Below, one piece after another: positions 1 through 6,121 of a stretch of 10,223 bases of DNA. Position 1 is the stretch's first letter, and the number at the start of each line of letters is the position of its first letter. Under the pieces are notes generated by a model. That model ran no database searches and had not been told where the DNA came from. It was given only the letters and a program-made list of their open reading frames with translations. The stretch covers positions 1,722 to 11,944 of the forward strand of contig DGOK01000115.1 in the NCBI GenBank assembly GCA_002389385.1, in the 5' to 3' direction. The stretch is from Rhodospirillaceae bacterium UBA4468. Its GTDB lineage: Bacteria > Pseudomonadota > Alphaproteobacteria > Rhodospirillales > Casp-alpha2. Both the position numbers and the translations under genes were made by a program.

Positions 1-592
1 TGCGTGCATCGATCTGCTTTGCGCCCTCGTAATCGAGAAAGTGGCTCAAATCTGTGGAGATCACGATGAGTGTTTCTGGCCCACCCCAAAGTTTCTGCAA
101 GGCGTTGGCGACAACCGCGGGGGACGTTGCCCCCACGACAATAGGCACGAGTTTGAAGTCGCCCAGAACTTCCTGCAAAAACGGCAGGTGGACTTCGAGT
201 GAATGCTCGGCCTCATGGGTCGGCGGAAACGTGCTGATCTGCTCAAGCTTGGCAACAAGCGCTTCGCCGTCCTTGTCGATTTCAAACTGACCCAGCGGCG
301 TCTCAAAATAATCCGCCCCAGAAAGTGCCAGACCTTCAACTGCAACCCGGTGGCATGGCCCCATCAGGACAATGCGCTTTATTCTCGCTGCAATGGGCTT
401 AAGCCGTGCATAGGCTTCTGCGGCCAACGCGCCCGAGTACTTATACCCTGCATGTGGCGCAATGATGGCCTTGGGCGCAGCTCCTTGAAGAATACGCGCA
501 CGCGCCAGAAAGCCCTGCACATCTTTTCTAAGGACATCCGCATCGTCAGGATAAAACATCCCCGCAACGGCAGCTTTTCTAATCACGCTCAT
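1..592 (-). CDS. amrB: AmmeMemoRadiSam system protein B (MEMO-like), 3' end outside window
   Basis: Partial CDS with 197 complete codons and no stop before the left edge; the family is usually about 260-270 residues, so roughly the last quarter is missing. The protein belongs to the MEMO family, which has the fold of class III extradiol dioxygenases and a non-haem metal site. Expected signatures are present in order: the N-terminal AVAGMFYP, APHAGY with H47, GPCHR with H81, and STDLSHF with D181 and H184, which match the metal-pocket positions of the family. The biochemical role of the bacterial protein is not settled, and it normally occurs with an AMMECR1-domain protein (A) and a radical SAM enzyme. 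The radical SAM partner is at 1833-2953; protein A may lie beyond the left edge. Start chosen at ATG 592-590 because homologues begin just there and a GGGG Shine-Dalgarno core lies at 606-603. An in-frame GTG two codons upstream is possible but less likely. No lesions seen. Confidence 0.95.
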   Translation of the reverse strand, partial: MSVIRKAAVAGMFYPDDADVLRKDVQGFLARARILQGAAPKAIIAPHAGYKYSGALAAEAYARLKPIAARIKRIVLMGPCHRVAVEGLALSGADYFETPLGQFEIDKDGEALVAKLEQISTFPPTHEAEHSLEVHLPFLQEVLGDFKLVPIVVGATSPAVVANALQKLWGGPETLIVISTDLSHFLDYEGAKQIDAR

Positions 593-622
593 GAACACAC
601 GTCCCCAATCATCATGGGCTGT

Positions 623-651
623 ATTCTAGCGCACACTGCCGGGCTTCGAAA
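623..651 (-). promoter_or_regulatory. Candidate amrB promoter
   Basis: Reading the minus strand, TAGAAT (628-623) matches five of six positions of the sigma-70 -10 consensus. It sits so that transcription would begin near 616, about 24 nt before the amrB start. The -35 at 17 nt spacing (651-646, TTTCGA) is weak, with three matches. A perfect TTGACA lies further upstream at 682-677, but no good -10 follows it at 16-18 nt. Pattern match only. Confidence 0.35.
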
Positions 652-724
652 CCTTAGATGATGAAGTTTTAAAGTGTGTCAAACCTTGTGACGTATGACA
701 GCTAAGGTATTGATAGGATTGTTA

Positions 725-753
725 GTGACCCAAAGAAGTCCCTTGGTTAGAAT
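725..753 (+). promoter_or_regulatory. Candidate promoter for the membrane coiled-coil gene
   Basis: GTGACC at 725-730 (four of six -35 matches), a 17-nt spacer and TAGAAT at 748-753 (five of six -10 matches) predict a start near 760. That is just upstream of the strong ribosome binding site at 773-779. This spacing makes the promoter, the binding site and the TTG start at 784 a coherent set. Pattern match only. Confidence 0.35.
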
Positions 754-772
754 GGTATTAAATTTACTACTT

Positions 773-779
773 GGGAGGG
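773..779 (+). promoter_or_regulatory. Strong Shine-Dalgarno site that decides a TTG start
   Basis: GGGAGGG is the best ribosome binding site in the left half of the window. It is 4 nt before TTG 784-786, which opens the reading frame of the membrane coiled-coil gene. Nothing comparable precedes the later in-frame TTG at 901. This supports translation beginning upstream of the in-frame TAA at 817, and so supports treating the gene as interrupted rather than simply shorter. Confidence 0.55.
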
Positions 780-783
780 TGTT

Positions 784-1701
784 TTGAAGAGTGAAGATGT
801 TGATAAAAGAAAAAAGTAAAAGCCTTGGTACGGTAATCTCATAATTTTTGCCGTTATTTCATCAGTTCTTGCTGTTGTTTTTAATTTTACGATCGCGCCT
901 TTGATCGGATCATTCAAAAATCTATCAATAAGCGAACTTGCATCATTAGGGATTTCTTTTTTCGCAATAGGCATGTCGTTCGCCTTTTATTTTCAGGCGA
1001 GCCAAACAAGTAATACGTTTTACGACAATACCTACAAGTTTACGAAAGACACCTCGGAAGTTTTGGGCCGCATGGAAGGCATGTTCGGTGAAAAACTGAG
1101 CCATCTAAATGATAATTACACTCGAATGGATAAACGACTTGAGCAGTTCAGTCCTGCAAAAGCGTAGGAAGAACTAAGTGAAAGCCAAGCTCAGGCTGAT
1201 GAAAGTGCCGATAAAAGAGATGAGTTGATCGAGTCCCTTATTGAAAAAGCGCAGCTTCAGGTTGCAGAGCGAGATAAATTCCTAGAACGTTTGCAACAAG
1301 CGGAGGAGCAACTTATTAGCTCTCGGGAGAGCGTGGCTTTACTTGAGCAGCGATTGAGGAATTTTCAGCGACAAGTTGGAGATTCTGACAAATCTTCGAC
1401 GGTATTTTCTTCTTATGCACAAGGAAGATTAGAAAGCATGATTAGGCGCGAGCTTATATCAAGGTTAGGCGGCTCTGAACGTTCAGCAAACATGACGCTT
1501 TCTATAATACGTCATGAGTTTAGAACATTTGCATCAGATTTACCTGATCCCCTTGTAAGTTTAATGCAGCGCAAAGGTTATATACGAGGATCGGATAGCC
1601 TTACGCTTCCTGGCGCACATCTCATCCAAATAACTGCTCGTGATTTTGCAATAGTAAATTCAAAACAAAAACGATTAAACCTAGAAGATGAGCAGGATTA
1701 G
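784..1701 (+). pseudogene. Interrupted gene for a two-helix membrane protein with coiled coil, function unknown
   Basis: One reading frame runs from TTG 784 to TAG 1699-1701 (305 codons) but is broken by TAA at 817-819 (codon 12) and TAG at 1165-1167 (codon 128). The pieces fit together as one protein. A short basic N-terminus is followed by a hydrophobic helix at about residues 20-40 and a second at about 47-70. Next comes a polar stretch with a FTKD...LGRMEGMFGEKL segment, then a Glu/Gln/Lys-rich probable coiled coil at about 125-200, and a compact C-terminal region at about 210-305 with Arg-rich helices. The coiled-coil character is the same on both sides of the TAG, which is the main reason for joining the parts. 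Base composition is visibly AT-richer than the flanks, suggesting acquired DNA. I do not recognise a named family. It could be a decayed gene, a gene with sequencing errors, or one read through at stops. Domain positions are by eye. Confidence 0.6.
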
Positions 1702-1742
1702 GAGAAGGCTTCCAGAACATCAGAAGGTGAGAATTTATAATA

Positions 1743-1756
1743 TGTATACTTATACA
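1743..1756. repeat. Short inverted repeat TGTATA-CT-TATACA
   Basis: Perfect 6-bp arms around a 2-nt centre, in the 131-nt gap between the membrane gene and amrS. The size and symmetry resemble a site for a dimeric regulator, but the arms are AT-rich and could occur by chance in this composition. No known operator family is recognised. Confidence 0.4.
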
Positions 1757-1792
1757 CTTTGTGGCAGCTGAGTTAACTAAATAAAGTTTTAA

Positions 1793-1809
1793 GTCCTATT
1801 TAATAGGAC
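1793..1809. promoter_or_regulatory. 17-bp palindrome overlapping the amrS -35 region, possible operator
   Basis: GTCCTATT-T-AATAGGAC is a perfect 8-bp inverted repeat around a single central base. It ends 13 nt before the TATAAT of amrS and covers the place where the -35 element should be. A repressor bound there would block the promoter. An RNA hairpin is unlikely because the centre is too tight for a loop and no T run follows. The geometry is seen in the sequence; the regulatory role is inferred. Confidence 0.5.
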
Positions 1810-1827
1810 GACGGACCTGCATATAAT
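1800..1827 (+). promoter_or_regulatory. amrS promoter predicting a leaderless transcript
   Basis: A perfect TATAAT at 1822-1827 follows TTAATA (1800-1805, four of six -35 matches) at 16 nt. The -10 element ends only 5 nt before ATG 1833, so transcription would start at or within a base or two of the start codon. No Shine-Dalgarno sequence precedes the ATG, which agrees with leaderless translation initiation. The -35 falls inside the palindrome at 1793-1809. Confidence 0.5.
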
Positions 1828-1832
1828 AGCCG

Positions 1833-2953
1833 ATGACTGACGGTGCCCCAATCATTGATGAGACGTTTGCTGACGCGGTGCCGGGGCGGTACTGGCATGC
1901 GGTCGAGGATGGGCGTATTCAGTGCGACATCTGCCCGCGTTTTTGTAAGTTGCGTGATGGGCAGCGGGGGCTATGTTTTGTGTGGGGGCGGCAGGGTGAT
2001 GAAATTGTCCTCACCACTTACGGACGATCTAGCGGCTTTTGTGTCGACCCCATCGAAAAGAAGCCACTCAACCATTTCTTGCCAGGGACGCCGGTGCTGA
2101 GCTTTGGGACGGCGGGCTGCAATCTCACTTGCACATTCTGCTAGAATCACGTTATATCCAAATCCCGCGCTTACGATAAATTACAAGCCAAGGCTTCGCC
2201 CGAGATGATCGCCAATGCGGCTGTGAAAACAGGCGCGCGTTCTGTGGCTTATACCTACAACGACCCGGTGATCTTTCTCGAATATGCTGTCGATGTGGCG
2301 CAGGCCTGCCATGAGCGGGGGGGGTAAAGAACGTTGCCGTTTCGGCTGGATATATTTGTGAAGAGCCGCGTGCAGAATTCTTTTCACACATGGATGTGGC
2401 AAACATTGACCTTAAAGCCTTTACTCAAGAATTTTACCGCAAACTCTGTAGTGCTGATCAGGCACCAGTGCTGGAAACACTCAAATATCTAAAACACGAA
2501 ACCGACGTGTGGTTCGAGATCACGGATCTGCTGATCCCGGGTGAAAACGACAGCGAACACGAAGTTGAGGAAATGACCCAGTGGATTGTTGAGAATCTGG
2601 GCCCCGATGTACCGGTGCACTTTACGGCATTTCATCCGGACTGGAAAATGATGGATAAGCCGCGTACGCCGCCAGCGACGCTTATGTGCGCCCGTGATAT
2701 CGCCCTCAAAAATGGTATCCGATATGCATATTCGGGGAACATTCATCACAAACCAACGCAAAGCACCTATTGCCATAATTGTGGTGAGGCCGTGATCGGG
2801 CGCGATTGGTATGAATTGTCAGAATGGAATCTTCAGTTTGGTGGCAACCATATCTCTGACTGTAAAAGCTGTGGCACCCAACTCGCAGGTGTGTTTGAAG
2901 AGAAACCGGGCACGTGGGGGCGCAGGCGCGCGCCATTGAAATTCAAGGCTTAA
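1833..2953 (+). pseudogene. amrS: AmmeMemoRadiSam system radical SAM enzyme, broken by one nonsense codon and one frameshift
   Basis: The translation matches the AmrS family along its length. It has an N-terminal Cys cluster (C31, C34, C38, C48), then the radical SAM CX3CX2C motif at C96, C100 and C103, which would bind the 4Fe-4S cluster that cleaves S-adenosylmethionine. Further on are a YTYNDPVIF segment, a DLKAF segment and a DVWFEIT...LIPGEND segment. The C-terminus carries a four-Cys zinc-ribbon-like pair (YCHNCG and CKSCG). The reaction is unknown; partners are amrB and an AMMECR1-like protein. Two lesions interrupt it: TAG at 2142-2144, directly after C103 where the family has Gln, and a frame change at the eight-G run 2317-2324, after which the correct frame continues (GYICEEPRAEFF, ending TAA 2953). 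Conservation after both lesions is high, so they are recent or are sequence errors. The start at ATG 1833 fits the leaderless promoter. Confidence 0.9.
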
Positions 2954-3002
2954 TACCTGCGACGAATGCAGCGAAACGTGACAATCATGAACTGAGCTGT
3001 TA

Positions 3003-3030
3003 TATGCGCATAACGCATAGATAGTATGAT
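3003..3030 (+). promoter_or_regulatory. Hairpin and possible -10 element before the flippase-like gene
   Basis: TATGCG-CATAA-CGCATA (3003-3019) is a 6-bp inverted repeat with a 5-nt centre. It contains the smaller palindrome TATGCGCATA. TATGAT at 3025-3030 matches five of six -10 positions and would give a transcript starting about 8 nt before ATG 3045. No convincing -35 is present at 16-18 nt, so this would be a weak or activator-dependent promoter. The only other signal in this 91-nt gap is a weak AGG at 3033-3035. Confidence 0.3.
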
Positions 3031-3044
3031 TCAGGCTTGCCTAC

Positions 3045-4061
3045 ATGACGAAAAATCAAATTCTCGTAATCCTTAAAGTCATAGTTTCAGGCGGACTTAT
3101 TTGGTTCTTGCTGTCATCAATCGATATTGGCGCGGCAAAGGATCGAATTCTGGGCGCTGATAACGTGATGATCCTGTGTGCTGGATTTGTTTTATTGTTA
3201 CAAATGGGTGTCGGTGGTGCGCGGTGGTGGGCTGTGATGCGTGCGATCGAAACACCGCTTCCCTGGTTTGAACTGACAAAGCTGTTTTGGATTGGGGGCT
3301 TTTTTAGTCAGGCATTGCCCTCGTCGGTAGGTGGCGATCCTATTCGAATTTACATGGCCTACAAAGATGGGTTGCCACTTAGCAAAGCCATTAATGGTGT
3401 GATGCTTGAGCGTGTGGTCACAATTATTGGCTTAACGATTCTAGTGATCGCTGTTCAGCCATGGTTTGTGCCTAAGCTTAATGCTGAGACTCAAATGTTA
3501 ACGTTAACCGTGTTGGCCATGTTGGGTGCAGGTACAATCTTCGGCGTCATTGTTTTGTTGTATCTGGATCGATTGCCCGAAGCTTTGAGCAAATTCAGGA
3601 TAGTACGCGGTATGAACGCGTTGGCCGCCGATTCACGACTGCTGTTTCTCAGGTTAAAGGGTGCTGTGCTCGCGAGTATCTTTGGCATCTTAACCCATGT
3701 GAATATTTCACTCTGTGTGTTCTTTTTGGCGATGAGTATCGGCGTTGATGTGACGTGGCTTGATTGCATGGTCTTGATGCCATTGGTTATTCTCGTAACA
3801 ACATTACCAATTTCAATCGCAGGCTGGGGTGTGCGCGAAGGCGCAATGGTGACGGCATTTGCGCTTGTCGGTGTGCCCGGCGAAGGTGCTTTGGTTCTGT
3901 CGCTCATGCTTGGAATTTTAGGTATCGTTATGATGATACCTGGGGGAGGTTTTTGGCTCATAAGGCGGAAGGCCGGAGAGGCGATGTCCGCTGCTGATGC
4001 CGAAGCTGCCGTCGAACAAGAACTCGAAAATACCATGGATGCATCGTCAAAAAACGTCTGA
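3045..4061 (+). CDS. Flippase-like integral membrane protein (UPF0104 / LPG-synthase transmembrane family)
   Basis: 338 residues, close to the usual 300-350 of this family. It is an inner-membrane protein with about eight hydrophobic helices by eye. The two family signatures are present: LPSSVGGDPIR at 91-101 and PISIAGWGVREG at 255-266. Related proteins include the transmembrane half of lysylphosphatidylglycerol synthase (MprF) and AglD/YbhN-like proteins, which are tied to lipid or glycolipid translocation. Here there is no C-terminal lysyl-transfer domain, only a short polar tail rich in Ala and Glu, so aminoacylation is not expected. The substrate cannot be told from sequence. The gene lies 91 nt after amrS and 65 nt before pepA. 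It may have its own promoter, because a -10-like TATGAT lies close upstream. Start ATG 3045 has only a weak ribosome site, but the first helix begins soon after it. Confidence 0.85.
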   Translation: MTKNQILVILKVIVSGGLIWFLLSSIDIGAAKDRILGADNVMILCAGFVLLLQMGVGGARWWAVMRAIETPLPWFELTKLFWIGGFFSQALPSSVGGDPIRIYMAYKDGLPLSKAINGVMLERVVTIIGLTILVIAVQPWFVPKLNAETQMLTLTVLAMLGAGTIFGVIVLLYLDRLPEALSKFRIVRGMNALAADSRLLFLRLKGAVLASIFGILTHVNISLCVFFLAMSIGVDVTWLDCMVLMPLVILVTTLPISIAGWGVREGAMVTAFALVGVPGEGALVLSLMLGILGIVMMIPGGGFWLIRRKAGEAMSAADAEAAVEQELENTMDASSKNV

Positions 4062-4126
4062 GCCCTTGAACCCCGCGTGAGGGGCTATACACTAGCTGAT
4101 AAATCATCTCACCAGCGAGGACTCTC

Positions 4127-5629
4127 ATGAAGATTACGTTTTCCAATCCTGCCCAACCGACCAAAGGTATCGCCGTTGTATTTTCTGCTGAACGCGGAAA
4201 ATGGTCAGACAGCGCAGCCAAACTTGATACGAAACTTAAAGGCGCGCTAAAGCGTGCTGCCAAGGCGTCACGCTTTGAAGGCAAGCGCGGCCAGACGATG
4301 ACCGTATTGGCACCTACAGGCTCCAATCTTGAGCGTGTGCTTTGTGTTGGTGTTGGTAAGCCGGGCGACATGACATTCGAGAACATGACCGAGCTTGGCG
4401 GCAAGGTTTTTGCAGCCCTCAAGGGCGCTGGAACAGCGGCGGCAGTTTGTGCTGATGCATTTGATAAATCATCTTTGAAAGCGGCTGACGTTGCTGCGGC
4501 AATTTCTTATGGGGCATTGCTCCGCGCCTACAAGTTTGAAAAATACAAAGGCAAAGAAAAGCAAAGCAAAGACCCGGTTATTGGATCAATGGCTGTACAT
4601 TGCCAGGGCGCACCGGCAGCAAAGTCTCGCTATGCGAAACTCGCTAAAATTGCTGATGGCGTTTACTTCACACGCGATCTGGTTTCTGAGCCACCTAACA
4701 TTTTGTACCCTGCCGAGTTTGCAAAGCGCCTCAAGCGTGACCTGACCAAGCTTGGTGTCAAAGTAACGATTATGGGCGAAGCGCAGATGCGCAAGCTTGG
4801 TATGGGGTCATTGCTTTCAGTAGGTGACGGTAGTGCACGTGAAAGCCAGATGGTTGTCATGGAATATAACGGCCTGCCTGCCGCAAAGAAAAAAGGCTCA
4901 CAGCCGATTTCTTTCATTGGTAAGGGTGTGTGTTTTGATACCGGTGGTATTTCACTCAAGCCAGCCGGTGGCATGGAAGATATGAAATGGGATATGGGCG
5001 GTGCCGGTGTCGTATCTGGATTGATGAAGGCCCTCGCAGGTCGTAAGGCAAAATGCCACGTTATCGGCGCCGTTGGTCTCGTTGAGAATATGCCTGATGG
5101 CAACGCAACGCGTCCTGGCGATATTGTTGAATCAATGTCGGGTCAGACGATTGAAATCCTCAACACAGATGCCGAAGGTCGTTTGGTTCTGTGTGATGTT
5201 CTGCATTATGTGAACGAGAAGTATAAGCCGCAATTTATGGTTGATCTGGCGACATTGACGGGTGCGATCATTATCGCACTTGGCGCTGAGCGTGCAGGTT
5301 TGTTCTCAAACAATGACAAACTCTCTGAGCGACTTTTCGATGCGGGCGAAGCCATGAACGAGCGTATTTGGCGGTTCCCACTTGGCAAGGAATACGACAA
5401 GGATCTGGATACGGATGCTGCTGATATGAGAAATATCGGTGGTGGCCGAGGTGCTGGCTCAATTACTGCTGCGCAATTCCTGCAAAGGTTTGTCGGCGAT
5501 ACACCATGGGCGCACTTGGATATTGCTGGCGTCACTTGGTCCAAGAAGGATAGCGCTGTTGTGCCACGTGGTGGTACAGCCTTTGGTGTCCGCATGTTAG
5601 ACCGCTTTGTCGCTGATCATTACGAGTAA
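4127..5629 (+). CDS. pepA: Leucyl aminopeptidase (M17 family, cytosolic)
   Basis: 500 residues, the usual length. The enzyme removes N-terminal residues from peptides using two metal ions, normally as a cytosolic hexamer. All catalytic positions are present and sit a constant four residues before those of E. coli PepA: metal ligands K266, D271, D289, D348 and E350, and catalytic K278 and R352. The hallmark NTDAEGRL is at 346-353. The N-terminal domain (about 1-170) is the less conserved macro-like domain, which in E. coli PepA also supports DNA binding; nothing here shows whether that role is kept. Start ATG 4127 has GAGG at 4117-4120 with 6-nt spacing. In the 65-nt gap before it, TTGAAC (4066) and TATACA (4086) are only 14 nt apart, too close for a normal promoter. 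holC follows closely, the common proteobacterial arrangement. Confidence 0.98.
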   Translation: MKITFSNPAQPTKGIAVVFSAERGKWSDSAAKLDTKLKGALKRAAKASRFEGKRGQTMTVLAPTGSNLERVLCVGVGKPGDMTFENMTELGGKVFAALKGAGTAAAVCADAFDKSSLKAADVAAAISYGALLRAYKFEKYKGKEKQSKDPVIGSMAVHCQGAPAAKSRYAKLAKIADGVYFTRDLVSEPPNILYPAEFAKRLKRDLTKLGVKVTIMGEAQMRKLGMGSLLSVGDGSARESQMVVMEYNGLPAAKKKGSQPISFIGKGVCFDTGGISLKPAGGMEDMKWDMGGAGVVSGLMKALAGRKAKCHVIGAVGLVENMPDGNATRPGDIVESMSGQTIEILNTDAEGRLVLCDVLHYVNEKYKPQFMVDLATLTGAIIIALGAERAGLFSNNDKLSERLFDAGEAMNERIWRFPLGKEYDKDLDTDAADMRNIGGGRGAGSITAAQFLQRFVGDTPWAHLDIAGVTWSKKDSAVVPRGGTAFGVRMLDRFVADHYE

Positions 5630-5646
5630 ATCAACCAAGGCTGGGT

Positions 5647-6105
5647 GTGGCGCGTGTCATGACTGAAATTGGTTTTTACCACCTGACGCGCTCGGGGCTT
5701 GAACAGGCCCTGCCACAACTTTTGCAAAAAACCATGGAAGCAGAAAAGCGTGCCTTGATCGTTCTGGGCACGCCTGATCGTGTGCAATGGCTGAATGATC
5801 AGTTGTGGACGTATGACGCTGCGTCGTGGTTGCCACATGGGTCAAAGAAAGATGGCGATCCTGAATTGCAGCCTATTTGGCTCGACACCACGGACGAAAA
5901 TGCCAACGGTGCGCAATTCTTATTTTTGGCTGATGGCGGTGTCACCTCAGACGTGAGTTCATTTGAACGGTGCTTTGATTTGTTCGATGGTCGTGACGAA
6001 GAGGCCGTTGCATCTGCTCGTACGCGCTGGAAATCCTTGAAAGACGAAGGTCACGATCTCACATATTGGCAACAAGGTGAACGTGGTTGGGAAAAGAAAG
6101 CTTAA
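5647..6105 (+). CDS. holC: DNA polymerase III chi subunit
   Basis: 152 residues from GTG 5647, or 148 from ATG 5659. Chi pairs with psi in the clamp-loader complex and contacts single-stranded DNA-binding protein. Recognised from the N-terminal segment EIGFYHLTRS, the central LIVLGTPDRVQWLNDQLW region, and the FERCFDLFDGRDE and ARTRWKSLKDEGHDL segments near the C-terminus. All are typical of proteobacterial HolC, and length is normal. Start choice is uncertain: homologues usually begin at the ATG, but the only ribosome-site-like sequence, AAGG at 5637-5640, is at good spacing (6 nt) for the GTG and 18 nt from the ATG. The gene lies 17 nt after pepA and 16 nt before the cyclase gene, so it is probably co-transcribed with both. 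In many alphaproteobacteria ndk follows holC; here it does not. Confidence 0.92.
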   Translation: MARVMTEIGFYHLTRSGLEQALPQLLQKTMEAEKRALIVLGTPDRVQWLNDQLWTYDAASWLPHGSKKDGDPELQPIWLDTTDENANGAQFLFLADGGVTSDVSSFERCFDLFDGRDEEAVASARTRWKSLKDEGHDLTYWQQGERGWEKKA

Positions 6106-6121
6106 TGTTCGGAGAGATGAG

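Noticed and set aside
61..567. Minus-strand open frames overlapping amrB
   Set aside because: They are out-of-frame shadows. The true frame, open at the left edge, gives a continuous MEMO-family protein.
810..819. AAAAAAG slippery heptamer immediately before the TAA at 817, as in dnaX-type -1 frameshifting
   Set aside because: A -1 shift enters a frame that stops at 834 (TAA), not the frame that carries the membrane protein. The downstream coding frame is the same as the upstream one, so frameshifting would not bypass the stop.
797..844. Alternative ATG start at 797 giving a 15-residue peptide
   Set aside because: It ends at TAA 842-844, is out of frame with the membrane protein and has a weaker ribosome site than TTG 784. 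No sign of a leader-peptide mechanism was seen.
2390..2953. A separate 187-residue gene starting at ATG 2390
   Set aside because: It is the C-terminal part of AmrS. Homology continues upstream of the ATG in the same frame back to the eight-G run, and no ribosome site is present.
3491..4036. Long minus-strand open frame of 181 codons inside the flippase-like gene
   Set aside because: The plus-strand protein has clear family motifs throughout. The minus-strand translation is low in complexity and unlike any family I know.
4061..4086. Stem AGCCC / GGGCT after the flippase-like gene as a terminator
   Set aside because: The stem is only about five base pairs and no T run follows, so it does not look like a factor-independent terminator.
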